Part shown: positions 9,801-18,906 of the stretch, piece by piece
How positions within the stretch are numbered: the first letter of the stretch is position 1
Layout: every line of letters begins with the position of its first letter
Source of the DNA: Rebecca billardiae RCC1528
Taxonomy: Eukaryota > Haptophyta
DNA: 64,000 nucleotides
Assembly (NCBI GenBank): GCA_965240325.2
Contig: OZ251225.1
Location: 3,472,001 to 3,536,000 of the forward strand
Direction of reading: 5' to 3'
Translations under genes and position numbers: made by a program
The notes under the pieces: generated by a model
Databases searched by the model: none
Seen by the model: the letters and a program-made list of their open reading frames with translations, nothing else
Told to the model about the DNA's origin: nothing

Positions 9801-10076
9801 GGTGCAGCCCGCGTGATCACACCTGCGGTTCACCACGTTCACCATGCCGGCCAGCTTGTGCGTAGCGCACCGGCTGGCGCGCTTCTCGCCCGGCATGCCG
9901 AATGAAGGCGCCGTGGTGCAGCCCGCGTGATCACACATGCGGCTCTGCACATTGATCATGCCAGCCAGCTTGTGCGCAGCGCACTGGCTGGCGCGCGCGT
10001 CGCCCGGCGGAAGCCCGGGTGGGCGCGTGGAAAGGACGAGCTCGAGAGGCGTCGAGCCCCGCGCGCGCGGTTTCAT
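6843..10076 (-). CDS. EsV-1-7 cysteine-motif protein with 18 complete repeats
   Basis: A single long exon encodes about 1,077 residues from the ATG at 10076; the frame stays open to 10331, but that part lies antisense to the MATE gene. After about 35 residues come one partial and 18 full 38-residue repeats of C-x4-C-x16-C-x2-H-x12, for example CDHAGCTTAPSFGMPG then RASRCATHKLAGMVNV. This spacing is the EsV-1-7 motif first noted in the brown-algal virus EsV-1 and in the Ectocarpus developmental regulator IMM; the Cys/His set suggests zinc binding. Two repeats have 37 residues. The tail has four 41-residue repeats starting EHGTGDQ, several 7-residue repeats (VGTPLVA) and an acidic end (TAESDDDHWTVMSLDLSSDD). 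Molecular function is unknown. A frameshifted relative lies at 44912. Confidence 0.85.
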   Translation of the reverse strand: MKPRARGSTPLELVLSTRPPGLPPGDARASQCAAHKLAGMINVQSRMCDHAGCTTAPSFGMPGEKRASRCATHKLAGMVNVVNRRCDHAGCTTVPSFGMPGEKRASWCATHKLAGMVNVVSRKCDHEGCAKGPAFGMPGEKRASRCATHKLAGMADMRYAKCDHEGCTKHASLGMAGDSRASRCATHKLAGMVNVVSPTCDHAGCTKQPAFGMPGEKRASRCATHKLAGMVNVRSPKCDHADCTTRPSFGMPGARASRCAVHKLAGMVDVRSPTCDHADCTTGPSFGMPGARPSRCAAHKLAGMVCVAKRTMCHHDGCTKGPSYGKPGDARASRCATHKLAGMVNVVSPQCDHDGCAKGPSFGMPGDARASRCAAHKLAGMVDVVSLLCDHGGCIKQPSFGMPGNSRPSRCATHKLAGMVDMKNRTCDHAGCTTRPYFGMPGDERASRCVTHKLAGMVNVKSPTCDHAGCTTRPSFGMPGNSRPSRCATHKLAGMVDMKNRTCDHAGCTTRPYFGMPGDARASRCATHKLAGMVNVKSLACHHDGCTKGPSYGMPGDARASRCATHKLAGMVNVVSPMCDHAGCTKQPAFGMAGDARASRCATHKLTGMINVRSGMCDHAGCTKGPAFGMPGDARASRCATHKLTGMINVRSRKCDHAGCTKQPVFGMPGEKRASRCASHKLAGMVDVMNRMCDHAGCTKHPSFGMQGEKRASRCATHKLAGMVNVVSVPKRRLEHGTGDQGTRSAKRRCTHSSHIAAVSDVAPLLTSPPPLVAVEHGTGDQARCAAPRRHTHSSHIAAVSDVAPLLTSPPPLVAVEHGTGDQARCAAPRRHTHSSHIAAVSDVVPPLTSPPPLVAVEHGTGDQARCAAPRRHTHSSNITAVSDVAPLLSPPPPLVAVGTPLVAVGTPLVAVGTPLVAVGIPLVSPYGTVHPVGDWMVNGYGGAWALDEQHLCGNAGDTTRAAPGWAGIYDQGLPAGINTTVAPALPLSSMAAGAGAGRQQPPQVAPVVTASRALVDDAGGSEARHSSGVLRPLLERCNGAGYLRTVPPHGDDTGHTAESDDDHWTVMSLDLSSDDR
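7313..7390. repeat. 21-bp minisatellite within the EsV-1-7 gene tail
   Basis: Three to four near-identical 21-bp units (GCCACCAGTGGCGTGCCAACT type) encode the VGTPLVA heptapeptide repeats on the minus strand. Confidence 0.9.
7440..7935. repeat. Four 123-bp tandem repeats in the EsV-1-7 gene tail
   Basis: The word GTGCC(A/G)TGCTCCA recurs near 7494, 7617, 7740 and 7863, a 123-bp (41-codon) period. The inner three units are almost identical, which suggests recent expansion. The unit nearest the Cys repeats differs most (GTRSAKRRC) and resembles the tail of the copy at 44912. Confidence 0.9.
7890..10010. repeat. 114-bp tandem repeat array encoding EsV-1-7 motifs
   Basis: About 18.5 units of 114 bp (two of 111 bp) each contain CATGCCGGCCAGCTTGTGCG on the plus strand. 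A two-unit block is duplicated at higher order: the stretch from about 8520 recurs 228 bp later almost unchanged over about 135 bp. Confidence 0.95.
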
Positions 10077-10179
10077 TCGCTCAGGCGGCGAATCTCCACG
10101 CTCGCCCATCTTTTGCGTCCGGTGCTCCAGTGCTGCGCTGCTCACGACTGCAGTGGTCAGGAAAGCCGGGCGCGGAATC
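10077..10179. promoter_or_regulatory. Very short head-to-head promoter between EsV-1-7 gene and MATE gene
   Basis: Only about 100 bp separate the preferred start codons of the two divergent genes (10076 minus, 10180 plus). I see no TATA-like box. The interval is inferred to hold both promoters; either start could be further inside its gene. Confidence 0.35.
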
Positions 10180-11847
10180 ATGCTCGGGGCCGACTTCGCG
10201 CGCACGCTCGCGTCCGCCGCGAACATCATCGTGCCCACTGCGATGGGCAACGCCGTCGAGTTCCTGCCCGTCTGCTTCGCCATTGCCTTCGTCGGCCACC
10301 AGCCGCACCTGCCGGAGCATGCGCTCGACACCGAGCTGGCGGCAATGGCGCTCGCGCGCAGCTACTTCAACACAGTCGCAATGGCGGTGGGCTTCGGGCT
10401 GATCACGCCACTGCGCACGCTGTGCCCGCAGGCCGTGGGCGCGGGCAAGCCGCAGCAGTGCGCGCTAGCGCTGCAGCGCGCGCTGCTCGCCGTCTGCATC
10501 GGCGCGCTGCCCGCGATCCCGCTGCTGTGCTCCGCTGACCGCGTGCTGCGCTGGCTCGGGCAGAGGGCGGAGGTGGCGGAGCTCGCGCGGCAGTACAGCG
10601 TACGGCTGATCCCGCAGTATTTTGGCTGCGTGGGCATGTCCGTTTTGCAACGAATCTTCCAGGCGCACGGCCACAACTGGGCGAACTTTGCAATCTGCGC
10701 GGCCGTGTGCGTGGCCGCGCCGGCCATACAGGCCCTGCTCGTGTGGCGACTGCGGCTGGGCTTTCTCGGGGCGGCGTGGGCGGCGTCGGCGTACAACATG
10801 CTGTACATCGTGCTGCAGGTGCCCACGCTCCACGCACTGGGGCACGCCGGCGTGCTCCGCCCGCAGCCGCTCCGCGCCGTCTTCGACTCGAGCGGCGTGC
10901 GCGCGTATGCTCGGCTCGCTGCTCCAGGCTTTGTGATGTGCACGCTGGAGTGGTGGGTGGTGGAGGTGGTCGTGGTGCTCTCGGGTGTGCTGCATCACCC
11001 GCTCGTCGCCACGTCGACGATGAGCGTCGCTGGCGCGGTCCAGTCTCTCGGGATGATGGCCTGGATCGGCTGCGCCGTCGGCTCTGCCAACCTGGTCGGC
11101 ACGGCGATCGGAGCTGGCGACCTGCCGCGCGCGCGGCGCGGAGCGTTGGCGGTGCTCACCATTGCTGTGGCGCTCGGCGGCACGTTGGGCGTTGGGCTCG
11201 CGCTGCTGCGTCAACCGCTCTCGCGCGTCTTCACGCAGTCTGCGGGTATCGACGCGCTCACCGCGCGCCTGCTCCCGGTAATGGGCGCGGTGCTCGCGGC
11301 CGACGCGATGAATAACACCATCGGCGGCATCTGCAGCGGTCTTGGCTTGCTCAAGGTGGGGGCCGCGTCCCAGCTGGTCGGCTACTACGTCGTGGGCATG
11401 CCAGTGGGGATCTGGCTGGCGTTCGCGCGCTTCCACGCCTCTGAGGACGGCGTGCTCGCGCTGTGGGGCGGCGTGTTCCTCGCCGTGGTCACGTCTGCCG
11501 TGCTGCAGACCGTCTGCCTCGCAAGGCACAACTGGCAGCGCGCGGTCGACGCGGGAGCCGAGCGTGTGCGCGACGATGAGGCTGCGAGCGCTGCGGCTGC
11601 CGCGCGCGCGCGCGTCGCGCATGCTGGCAGTGCCGCCTCGGAGTCCATGTCGCTGAACGCAGGCGATCTCTCTGCGCGTCTGCTCGAGAACGCCGTTGGA
11701 GCTGGCGGCGAGAACAGCCGCGAATATTGTCATGCCGAGCTCGATGGGAACGACGAGGATGACGAGGCTGTTGAGTCTGATGCGGTGCCAGGCTTCTTGC
11801 CGTACGTTGGGCCTGTTCCGCCCGCGCCAGCAGAGCAGGCAGTATGA
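10180..11847 (+). CDS. MATE-family multidrug/metabolite exporter
   Basis: A single exon encodes 555 residues from the ATG at 10180; the frame is open further upstream but that part is antisense to the EsV-1-7 repeats. About 12 hydrophobic helices form two homologous halves. Family signatures are NAVEFLPVCFAIAFVGH in helix 1, GLITPLRTLCPQAVGAGK (the MATE T-x-x-x-Q-x-x-G-A-x motif) and in the second half GCAVGSANLVGTAIGAGD, with GGICSGLGLLKVGAASQLVG. MATE proteins exchange protons or sodium for organic cations and metabolites, usually at the plasma or vacuolar membrane. The last roughly 90 residues are hydrophilic and acidic (ELDGNDEDDEAVESD) and are probably a cytosolic tail. Substrate unknown. 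Confidence 0.9.
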   Translation: MLGADFARTLASAANIIVPTAMGNAVEFLPVCFAIAFVGHQPHLPEHALDTELAAMALARSYFNTVAMAVGFGLITPLRTLCPQAVGAGKPQQCALALQRALLAVCIGALPAIPLLCSADRVLRWLGQRAEVAELARQYSVRLIPQYFGCVGMSVLQRIFQAHGHNWANFAICAAVCVAAPAIQALLVWRLRLGFLGAAWAASAYNMLYIVLQVPTLHALGHAGVLRPQPLRAVFDSSGVRAYARLAAPGFVMCTLEWWVVEVVVVLSGVLHHPLVATSTMSVAGAVQSLGMMAWIGCAVGSANLVGTAIGAGDLPRARRGALAVLTIAVALGGTLGVGLALLRQPLSRVFTQSAGIDALTARLLPVMGAVLAADAMNNTIGGICSGLGLLKVGAASQLVGYYVVGMPVGIWLAFARFHASEDGVLALWGGVFLAVVTSAVLQTVCLARHNWQRAVDAGAERVRDDEAASAAAAARARVAHAGSAASESMSLNAGDLSARLLENAVGAGGENSREYCHAELDGNDEDDEAVESDAVPGFLPYVGPVPPAPAEQAV

Positions 11848-12165
11848 GTGCCAGACCCGAGACTGGCAGCCGCAGCTCGTCGGCTGCGGCGCGCAGCAGC
11901 TGCAGACGAATGAGGGGCTATTTAGTATTTGAATTCTGCCACCTCGGCCGCGGCGGGTCCGTCCGAGAGGCGCCAGCACTTGGTTGGCAGTGAGCCTGAT
12001 TGTCGCGGCCGTCGAGTCCACCGGGCACCGTGCCTGCCAGACTCGGTAACTCATGTGTGAGTGACAATGAGTGAGGCCCGGGCCGCATACACGTAACACG
12101 GCCGCGGAGGACGTTGCACGAGGCTGTGTGCGAGAATGCGATGGGTCGGCGAGGGCTGGTCAGCT
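11848..12165. other. Intergenic between convergent genes
   Basis: About 320 bp lie between the 3' ends of the MATE gene and the His-rich small gene. No gene or clear element is seen. Confidence 0.4.
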
Positions 12166-12576
12166 TCACGCATGCGTGTTGCTGCCCATCGACGCCCCCT
12201 GATTGAAGGCAGCGTTTGTTTGCGGGCTCATCAGCGAGTGCGTGTAGCCGAAAATGCTGGAGATCGCGCGCAGTGCAATGTCCCCGTGTTGGATGCCGTG
12301 CGCATGGTGGACCAGGTCTGGCGACGCTCCGAGTGCGGTGTAGTCCCCGTAGGACGAGTCCGTGGCCTCGAGTGCCATCTCGGAGTTCAGAGCCTCGTCG
12401 GCCGCGCCGAGGAAGCCGCCCAGCAGCTTGACCGTGTTGTCAACTGAGCCGACAGTGTGGTGGGTCTGCAGCTCGCACTCGTGCCGGTAGTGGGACTTGC
12501 GCCAGTGCTCGATGCCGTGCTGGTGCTGCAGGATGCACGGGTCGTTCTCCGGGTCGGTGGCGGCGGGAGTGCTCAT
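12166..12576 (-). CDS. Unrecognised small His-rich protein
   Basis: This frame encodes 136 residues from the ATG at 12576; an upstream in-frame ATG at 12612 would add 12. I do not recognise a family. It is rich in His (HQHGIEHWRKSHYRHECELQ, LVHHAHGIQHGD) and has a central hydrophobic helix (VKLLGGFLGAADEAL). There is no signal peptide or membrane segment. The balanced composition and GC-rich third positions unlike the surrounding intergenic DNA support a real gene. It is head-to-head with the RRM gene at 12866. The His clusters might bind metal, which is speculation. Confidence 0.55.
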   Translation of the reverse strand: MSTPAATDPENDPCILQHQHGIEHWRKSHYRHECELQTHHTVGSVDNTVKLLGGFLGAADEALNSEMALEATDSSYGDYTALGASPDLVHHAHGIQHGDIALRAISSIFGYTHSLMSPQTNAAFNQGASMGSNTHA

Positions 12577-12865
12577 CGCGATCTGGGATGTGGGAGAGGT
12601 TGCGGCAAGCACACGCGCAGGAGGCTGCTGGGCAGGCGCTTGGGGCGGCGGGATCCAACGCGTCGGCAGCGGTTGAGTTCACTAGTGCGGGATTCGAAAA
12701 GTTACGTGAAACTTCCCTACAACTCATACAAGCGAGTACTGTCATCATCAGAGCGACATCATGGGGTCGGTGGCAGAGCTTGCTTTCTAAAAATCCACAG
12801 CTCGTCTTTCCGCTCGCGAAGTCGCGAGCAGTTCTGGCATTCTGCATTTCCGGGAGCAAGCCAGC
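12577..12865. promoter_or_regulatory. Shared 5' region of two divergent genes
   Basis: The 289 bp between two divergent start codons should hold both promoters and 5' leaders. No defined box is recognised. Confidence 0.35.
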
Positions 12866-13347
12866 ATGGCGGCCAACGACAAGAAGACGCTCTATGTCGG
12901 TGCGCGCCCGCTCGCGCCCCGGTCCTCCGCTCGCTAGCTGGGAGCTCATCCAACGCCCTGCACGCGCGTGACGCGCTCGACCGTGGCGCAGGCGGGCTCG
13001 AGGACACCGTGACAGCCGAAAACATCCGCGCGGCGTTTGTGCCTTTTGGTGAGGTTGTGGACGTGGGGATGCCGATCGACCAGACGACACAGAAGCACCG
13101 CGGCTTTGCTTTCGTCCAGTTCGAGTCGCCCGATGACGCTGCTGACGCCGTCGACAACATGGACGGCGCGGAGCTCTACGGGCGCGTGCTCAAGGTGAAC
13201 GTGTCCAAGCCGTCTGCGATGAAGAGCAACCGGCCGATCTGGGAGACGGACGCGGACAACTACTACGAGCATGGCGAGAAGCAGGAGGTCGAGCCGGAGC
13301 AGGTCGAGCGGTGGCGAAATAGTGCACAGGATGCCGCGGCAGCCTAG
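12866..13347 (+). CDS. RRM protein resembling the N-terminal half of cyclophilin E
   Basis: There are two exons, 12866-12899 and 12992-13347, with a 92-bp intron (GTGCGCGCCC to GTGGCGCAG), giving 129 residues. Splicing joins KKTLYVG to GLEDTV and restores the RNP2 motif. RNP1 is HRGFAFVQF, preceded by PFGEVVDVGMPIDQTTQK; these closely follow the RRM of PPIE/CYP33, including the DNM-(D/E)-(G/S)-EL(Y/F)GR segment. After the RRM comes RPIWETDADNYYEHGEKQ, again like PPIE, but the cyclophilin domain is absent: the frame ends 35 residues later. In animals PPIE is a spliceosome component. Here RNA binding is well supported, and isomerase activity is not encoded in this gene. Confidence 0.85.
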
Positions 13348-14553
<1,206 letters not shown>

Positions 14554-17500
14554 ATGCGTCTCGCGCTCGCAGTGCTGCTGGGTGCCGCGGGAATCGGCGG
14601 CGCTCTCGGCGGATGGTCGCGCGATGAGAGCACCACACCGCTTGGCCGCGTGCTGCCGCTCAGCGTCGGAGGCCTGTCGAACGCGCTCGCCATGCGCGCG
14701 GCGGACGGTCGCGCCGTGCCTGTGCTGCGGCGACTGCCGCCATCCACCCACGCCGAGCAGGTGGGCGACCCGGCGGAGGGATGCGTCGTCATCTCGGCCG
14801 ACGTGGACGCGGACGGTACAAGCGATGCCGCCGGCGGCTGGCTCCAGCTCGGCGCGCTCACGTGCGCGCGGCTGGTCGCCCTGTCGCGCGTGAAGCGCTG
14901 GTGGATGGCCCCGTCCTTTGGCTGCTGCGCGGCCGACGTGCCGCGCGAGACGCAGATGCTGCTCGTCGAGCTGCGCGCGGGCGGGCCGTACGTGCTCTTT
15001 CTCCCCATCATCGACGGCGACGTGCGCGCGACGCTCACCGGCGCCCCTGCCGTCGGCACGCCCGCGCGGCTCGCGTCGAATCGACTGTGCCTGGAGCTGC
15101 ACGCCGGTGGGAGCGATGCGGAGGGTGCGCGGCCGAGGGCGCGCGCGCGGCACGCGGTGGTGTGCGCGGCGGGTACCGACCCGCACGAGCTGCTCTCGCG
15201 CGGCGTGCGCGCCGCCGCCGCGTGCATGCGCGGCTCGTTCGCGCCGCGGCCGGCCAAGCGCGCGCCCGACGCACTCGACCTCTTTGGCTGGTGCACCTGG
15301 GATGCGTTTTATGAGGCGGTGCGGCCGGAGGGCGTGGTGTCGGGCGTGCGCACGCTGCGCGCGGCGGGCGTGCCGGTGCGCTGGCTCATACTCGACGACG
15401 GCTGGCAGGACATCGAGCCGCCGCTGCCCGACTCGGCCCCCGCGTCGCCCGAGTCTCGCGGCGCGGCGGCAAGCGCGCCCGCCCAGCCGGCGCAGCTGCA
15501 GCCGCCGCCGCAGCAGCTGCCGGCGGAGGCGGGCGCGGGCGAGGCGCAGGGCGGCGCGGACGGCGCGCCCGGCGCGCCGCGGGAGGCCAGCGGCGCGAGC
15601 ACCGACTCGACGGGCGGGGGGCCGCTCGCCGCCGCCTTCGGCGCGTGCGCCTCCGCCATCGAGCGCTGGTACCAGGCGCGCGTCGCGCACGCGCCCGCGG
15701 ATGCGCGCGCGGTTCGGCTGTGGCGGAGGCTCGTGAGCTGGGGCCCCGCGCGCGCGGCGCTGCACGCGCAGCTCGAGGCGACGACGACGTTCACGCGGCG
15801 GCTGTCCTCCGCGCGCGCCAACTCGAAGTTCGAGCAGCCCGCGCCGAAGCACATGGCCCCGCCGCCCGACACGTCCGACGCGGGCGCGGGCGGCGGCGCC
15901 GCGCCGCCGTATGCCGGGGCTGCGGGCGCGCGCTCGCCGCCCGGCGGCACGGATCGCGCCGAGGCGCGCGCGAGCCTCGCGGGGCTCGTGCGCGCGCTGA
16001 AGGGCGAGCACGGCGTGCAGCGCGTGTACGCGTGGCACGCGCTCGGCGGGTACTGGTCGGGCGTGAGCGCCAACCAGTCCACCTCCGCGCTGGCGCGCGA
16101 GTGCGCGCCTGTGCGCGTGGTCATGCCTACGCCCGCGCCTGCGCTGCACGCTGTGGAGCCGCCGATCTCGTGGGATGGCCTCGCCGTGGGCGGGGTGGGG
16201 GTGGCGCAGCCGGGTGCGCCGCTGCGCGCCCTGTACGCCGCGATGCACGGGTACCTGCGCGCCGCGGGCATCGACGGCGTGAAGACGGACGTGCAGGCGG
16301 CCCTTGGCACACTCGAGCTGCAGCAGCCAGGCGGCGGCGCGGGCGGCGGCAGCGCGCGCGCGGGCGGCCAGGGGCGGCTGTCGGGCGTCGCGCTGGCGCG
16401 CGCGTACGTCGAGGCGTGCGAGGCGTCGGTCGCGTCGCACTTCCCCGCGCCGCCCGCCCTGGGCGACGACGAGGCGGGGGCGGGGGCCGGGGCGAGGGGC
16501 GGAGGCGACGACGGCGCGCCCGCGGCCGCGGCCGCGCGGCCGCGCGCGCTCGGCATTGTGCACTGCATGTGCCACGGCACGGAGACACTGTACCGGTACG
16601 CGCAGGGCTGCGTGATCCGCGCGGCGGACGACTTCTTCCCCGAGCAGCCCCTCTCCCAGACGGTGCACATCGCGCACGTGGCGTACAACTCGCTGCTGCT
16701 CGGCGAGCTGGGCGTGCCCGACTGGGACATGTTCCATTCCGCCGCGCCGAGCGGAGGGCTGCACTCGGCCGCGCGCGCGATCAGCGGCGGGCCGGTGTAC
16801 GTGTCGGACGCGCCGGGCGTGCACGACGGCGAGCTGCTGCGCCAGCTCGTCACGCCGCGCGGCAACGTGCTGCGCGCGAGCCGCCACGCCGCGCCCACGT
16901 CCGACTGCCTCTTCGCCGACGTGCGCGCGGACGGCGCGTCCGCGCTCAAGCTGTGGAACGTGAACGGCGCGGGCGGGTGCGTGCTGGGCGCGTTCAACCT
17001 GCAGGGCGTGACGTGGGACCACAGCCAGCACGCCAACGTCGTCACGGACTCGGCGGGCGTGTCCGTCCTCGTCGCCGTCTCGCCGCTCGACGCGCCGCCG
17101 CTGCTCGCGGCCGCCGCCGAGCGCGTGCGCGCGCGCCCGCACGCGCGGCGCCGCGCGCGCTGGGCCGCGGCCGCGAGGGCGGCGGCGCGCACCGCTGCCG
17201 GCGCCGACGCACCGCCGGCCGCGGAGGAGCCGCGGACGGCGGCTTTCGCCGTGCACGCGCACCGCAGCGGCGTCCTGCGGCTGATGGAGATCAACGCGGC
17301 GCACCTTGGCGCGCGCGAGGCGGCGGCGCGCGCGGGCGCGCACGAGCCGCCGAGGCGCGCGCCGCGCCGCCGGCCGTCGGTGCTCAAGCGCCCGGCGCGC
17401 GCCGACGCGGCCGAGGGCGCGGACGCGCCGCGGCTGCGCCCCGCAGCATCCGAGGCGGGCGATTCGATCGAGATCGTGCTCGAGCCGGGTGGCTGGGAGC

Positions 17501-18096
17501 TCTTCACGCTCGCGCCGGTGCACGACGTGGCGCTGCGCGCGCGCGTCGCGGGCGCGAGCGTGCGCGTGCGCGTGCGCTGGGCCTGCGTCGGGCTGAGGCG
17601 CATGCTCAACGGCGGCGCCGCAGTGCTGCGCTCGGCGCTGCACGAAGTGCGCGAGCCGGCGGCGGCCGCCGCGCTCGCGGCCGCCGCGCGCACCGCGCGC
17701 GACTCGCGCGCGCTGAGCGCGCTCGTCGAGGACACGCGCGCGCCGCGCTGGTGGGAGGTGCTGCTCGGCCTGCGCACCGCCGCCGCCGTCCGCGCCGTCG
17801 CGCTCGCGACGGTGCGTGGCTCGGGCGAGCTGCTGTGCTACTGCTCGCACCGGCCTCGCGCCGTCGTGCTGCGCTCGGCCGGGGCGGAGGCGGACGCGGC
17901 GGCGGACGGCGGCGCGGACCGCGGCGCAGCCGCTGCGGCGGCGGCGCGCGACGCGGGCGCGCGCGTCGTCCGCTGGTCGTACGAGCCGGGCTCCGGCGCG
18001 CTGCGCGTGCACATCCCGGAGCCAGCTGCGCCGGGCGGCGCCGGCTGTGTCGCGCACCGCACCGAGCCCATCTGGCAGCTGGTCGTCCTCGTCTGA
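14554..18096 (+). CDS. Raffinose synthase / alkaline alpha-galactosidase-like protein (GH36)
   Basis: A single exon encodes 1,180 residues from the ATG at 14554, which begins a hydrophobic leader (MRLALAVLLGAAGIGGALGG); the frame is open upstream to 14407. The catalytic barrel shows plant SIP/raffinose-synthase motifs in order: FGWCTWDAFYEAV near 244, LILDDGWQDIE near 277, VYAWHALGGYW near 490, the nucleophile region DGVKTDVQAALGTL near 575, and the acid/base region ADDFFPEQP near 691, followed by GVPDWDMFHS. Long Ala/Pro/Gly/Arg-rich inserts interrupt the fold, notably residues about 290-470 and 535-660, making it much longer than the usual 750-850. The family moves or removes galactosyl units of raffinose-type sugars; which reaction occurs here is not readable. 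The leader suggests ER, secretory or plastid routing. Confidence 0.85.
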   Translation: MRLALAVLLGAAGIGGALGGWSRDESTTPLGRVLPLSVGGLSNALAMRAADGRAVPVLRRLPPSTHAEQVGDPAEGCVVISADVDADGTSDAAGGWLQLGALTCARLVALSRVKRWWMAPSFGCCAADVPRETQMLLVELRAGGPYVLFLPIIDGDVRATLTGAPAVGTPARLASNRLCLELHAGGSDAEGARPRARARHAVVCAAGTDPHELLSRGVRAAAACMRGSFAPRPAKRAPDALDLFGWCTWDAFYEAVRPEGVVSGVRTLRAAGVPVRWLILDDGWQDIEPPLPDSAPASPESRGAAASAPAQPAQLQPPPQQLPAEAGAGEAQGGADGAPGAPREASGASTDSTGGGPLAAAFGACASAIERWYQARVAHAPADARAVRLWRRLVSWGPARAALHAQLEATTTFTRRLSSARANSKFEQPAPKHMAPPPDTSDAGAGGGAAPPYAGAAGARSPPGGTDRAEARASLAGLVRALKGEHGVQRVYAWHALGGYWSGVSANQSTSALARECAPVRVVMPTPAPALHAVEPPISWDGLAVGGVGVAQPGAPLRALYAAMHGYLRAAGIDGVKTDVQAALGTLELQQPGGGAGGGSARAGGQGRLSGVALARAYVEACEASVASHFPAPPALGDDEAGAGAGARGGGDDGAPAAAAARPRALGIVHCMCHGTETLYRYAQGCVIRAADDFFPEQPLSQTVHIAHVAYNSLLLGELGVPDWDMFHSAAPSGGLHSAARAISGGPVYVSDAPGVHDGELLRQLVTPRGNVLRASRHAAPTSDCLFADVRADGASALKLWNVNGAGGCVLGAFNLQGVTWDHSQHANVVTDSAGVSVLVAVSPLDAPPLLAAAAERVRARPHARRRARWAAAARAAARTAAGADAPPAAEEPRTAAFAVHAHRSGVLRLMEINAAHLGAREAAARAGAHEPPRRAPRRRPSVLKRPARADAAEGADAPRLRPAASEAGDSIEIVLEPGGWELFTLAPVHDVALRARVAGASVRVRVRWACVGLRRMLNGGAAVLRSALHEVREPAAAAALAAAARTARDSRALSALVEDTRAPRWWEVLLGLRTAAAVRAVALATVRGSGELLCYCSHRPRAVVLRSAGAEADAAADGGADRGAAAAAAARDAGARVVRWSYEPGSGALRVHIPEPAAPGGAGCVAHRTEPIWQLVVLV

Positions 18097-18559
18097 CGCG
18101 GCAATGGCCGCGGATACCGCCCGCGATTCGGCGGCGCCAATAATTACTCTAACTACGACTTTGAACGAACGTTCTATAGACGAGTACAGAAACAGCCGAT
18201 TCTACTCTGTCTCTCTGCTACTCTCTCACTCTGACAGTCTACTAGCTGTTAATACGTGTTACTTACTCGTCATCGTCGTCACTCATCGTTTAATCATCTG
18301 AATAACTTATCAGCCGTACTGCTGCTAACTGCTAAATATTAATCAGCATGACCCGTCGCCTGCAATCAGACCGCGGTTCGGCATCAGTTGTGACTGTTCC
18401 GGGATCGGGCGCTTCGGATATCTGCTATCGTCATTTACTGCTATACTACTATCTAAATCTATGCCGCGGGCGCGTATGTCGGCGTAGTACTACTGACTCA
18501 TCAGTGGGCAGTGCTGTACACAGTGTACACTGAGTCACTAGACTGTCTGTAGACAGTCC

Positions 18560-18665
18560 GTGTACAACTACACCTAGCCGAGTAGCAGTACTGTACTGGC
18601 GTGCTCTTGCGTCTGAGGTCATGGGTTCAAACCCCCAGTTTCCAGGTCTCTCTTCGGAGAGCGTG
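18560..18665 (+). repeat. tRNA-like stretch, possible SINE head or tRNA relic
   Basis: An A-box-like word (TAGCCGAGTAG, near 18575) is followed about 45 bp later by a B-box-like word (GGGTTCAAACCCC, near 18623), the arrangement of an internal RNA polymerase III promoter. The stems do not close as a normal tRNA cloverleaf, so it is not annotated as a working tRNA. A small hairpin CTCTCTTCGGAGAG follows near 18650. Confidence 0.35.
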
Positions 18666-18817
18666 CGATGAAGGATGGCGCGGCAACCTGCCACCGTGAG
18701 CCTTATACGCACGTTATTCGTTAAAACAAATAAACTGTAGTTCGGACACACTACACTAATATTATACTACACAGGCCCGCGACTACGGAGTTATTATTAT
18801 ATCTGATAGTCAATATG

Positions 18818-18906
18818 CTAATAACATTGACATTGTCGTCATTGATGACCCGCGGCCACTTAAGATTGAGGTAGTCATCAATGACAATGTCAATGTTAGT
18901 TATTAT
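18818..18906. repeat. Long imperfect palindrome (hairpin, ~30-bp arms)
   Basis: The left arm at 18820-18849 (AATAACATTGACATTGTC...) pairs with the right arm at about 18873-18904 (...GACAATGTCAATGTT) around a 23-bp loop. The arms differ only by a three-base insertion in each (an extra GTC on the left, an extra AGT on the right). Confidence 0.85.

Noticed and set aside
10465-12099. Minus-strand open frame of ~544 codons opposite the MATE gene
   Set aside because: No domain or membrane pattern; the plus frame is a full MATE protein.
15309-17777. Long open frames on the minus strand and in other frames across the GH36 gene
   Set aside because: They are by-products of extreme GC content; only the plus frame gives GH36 motifs.
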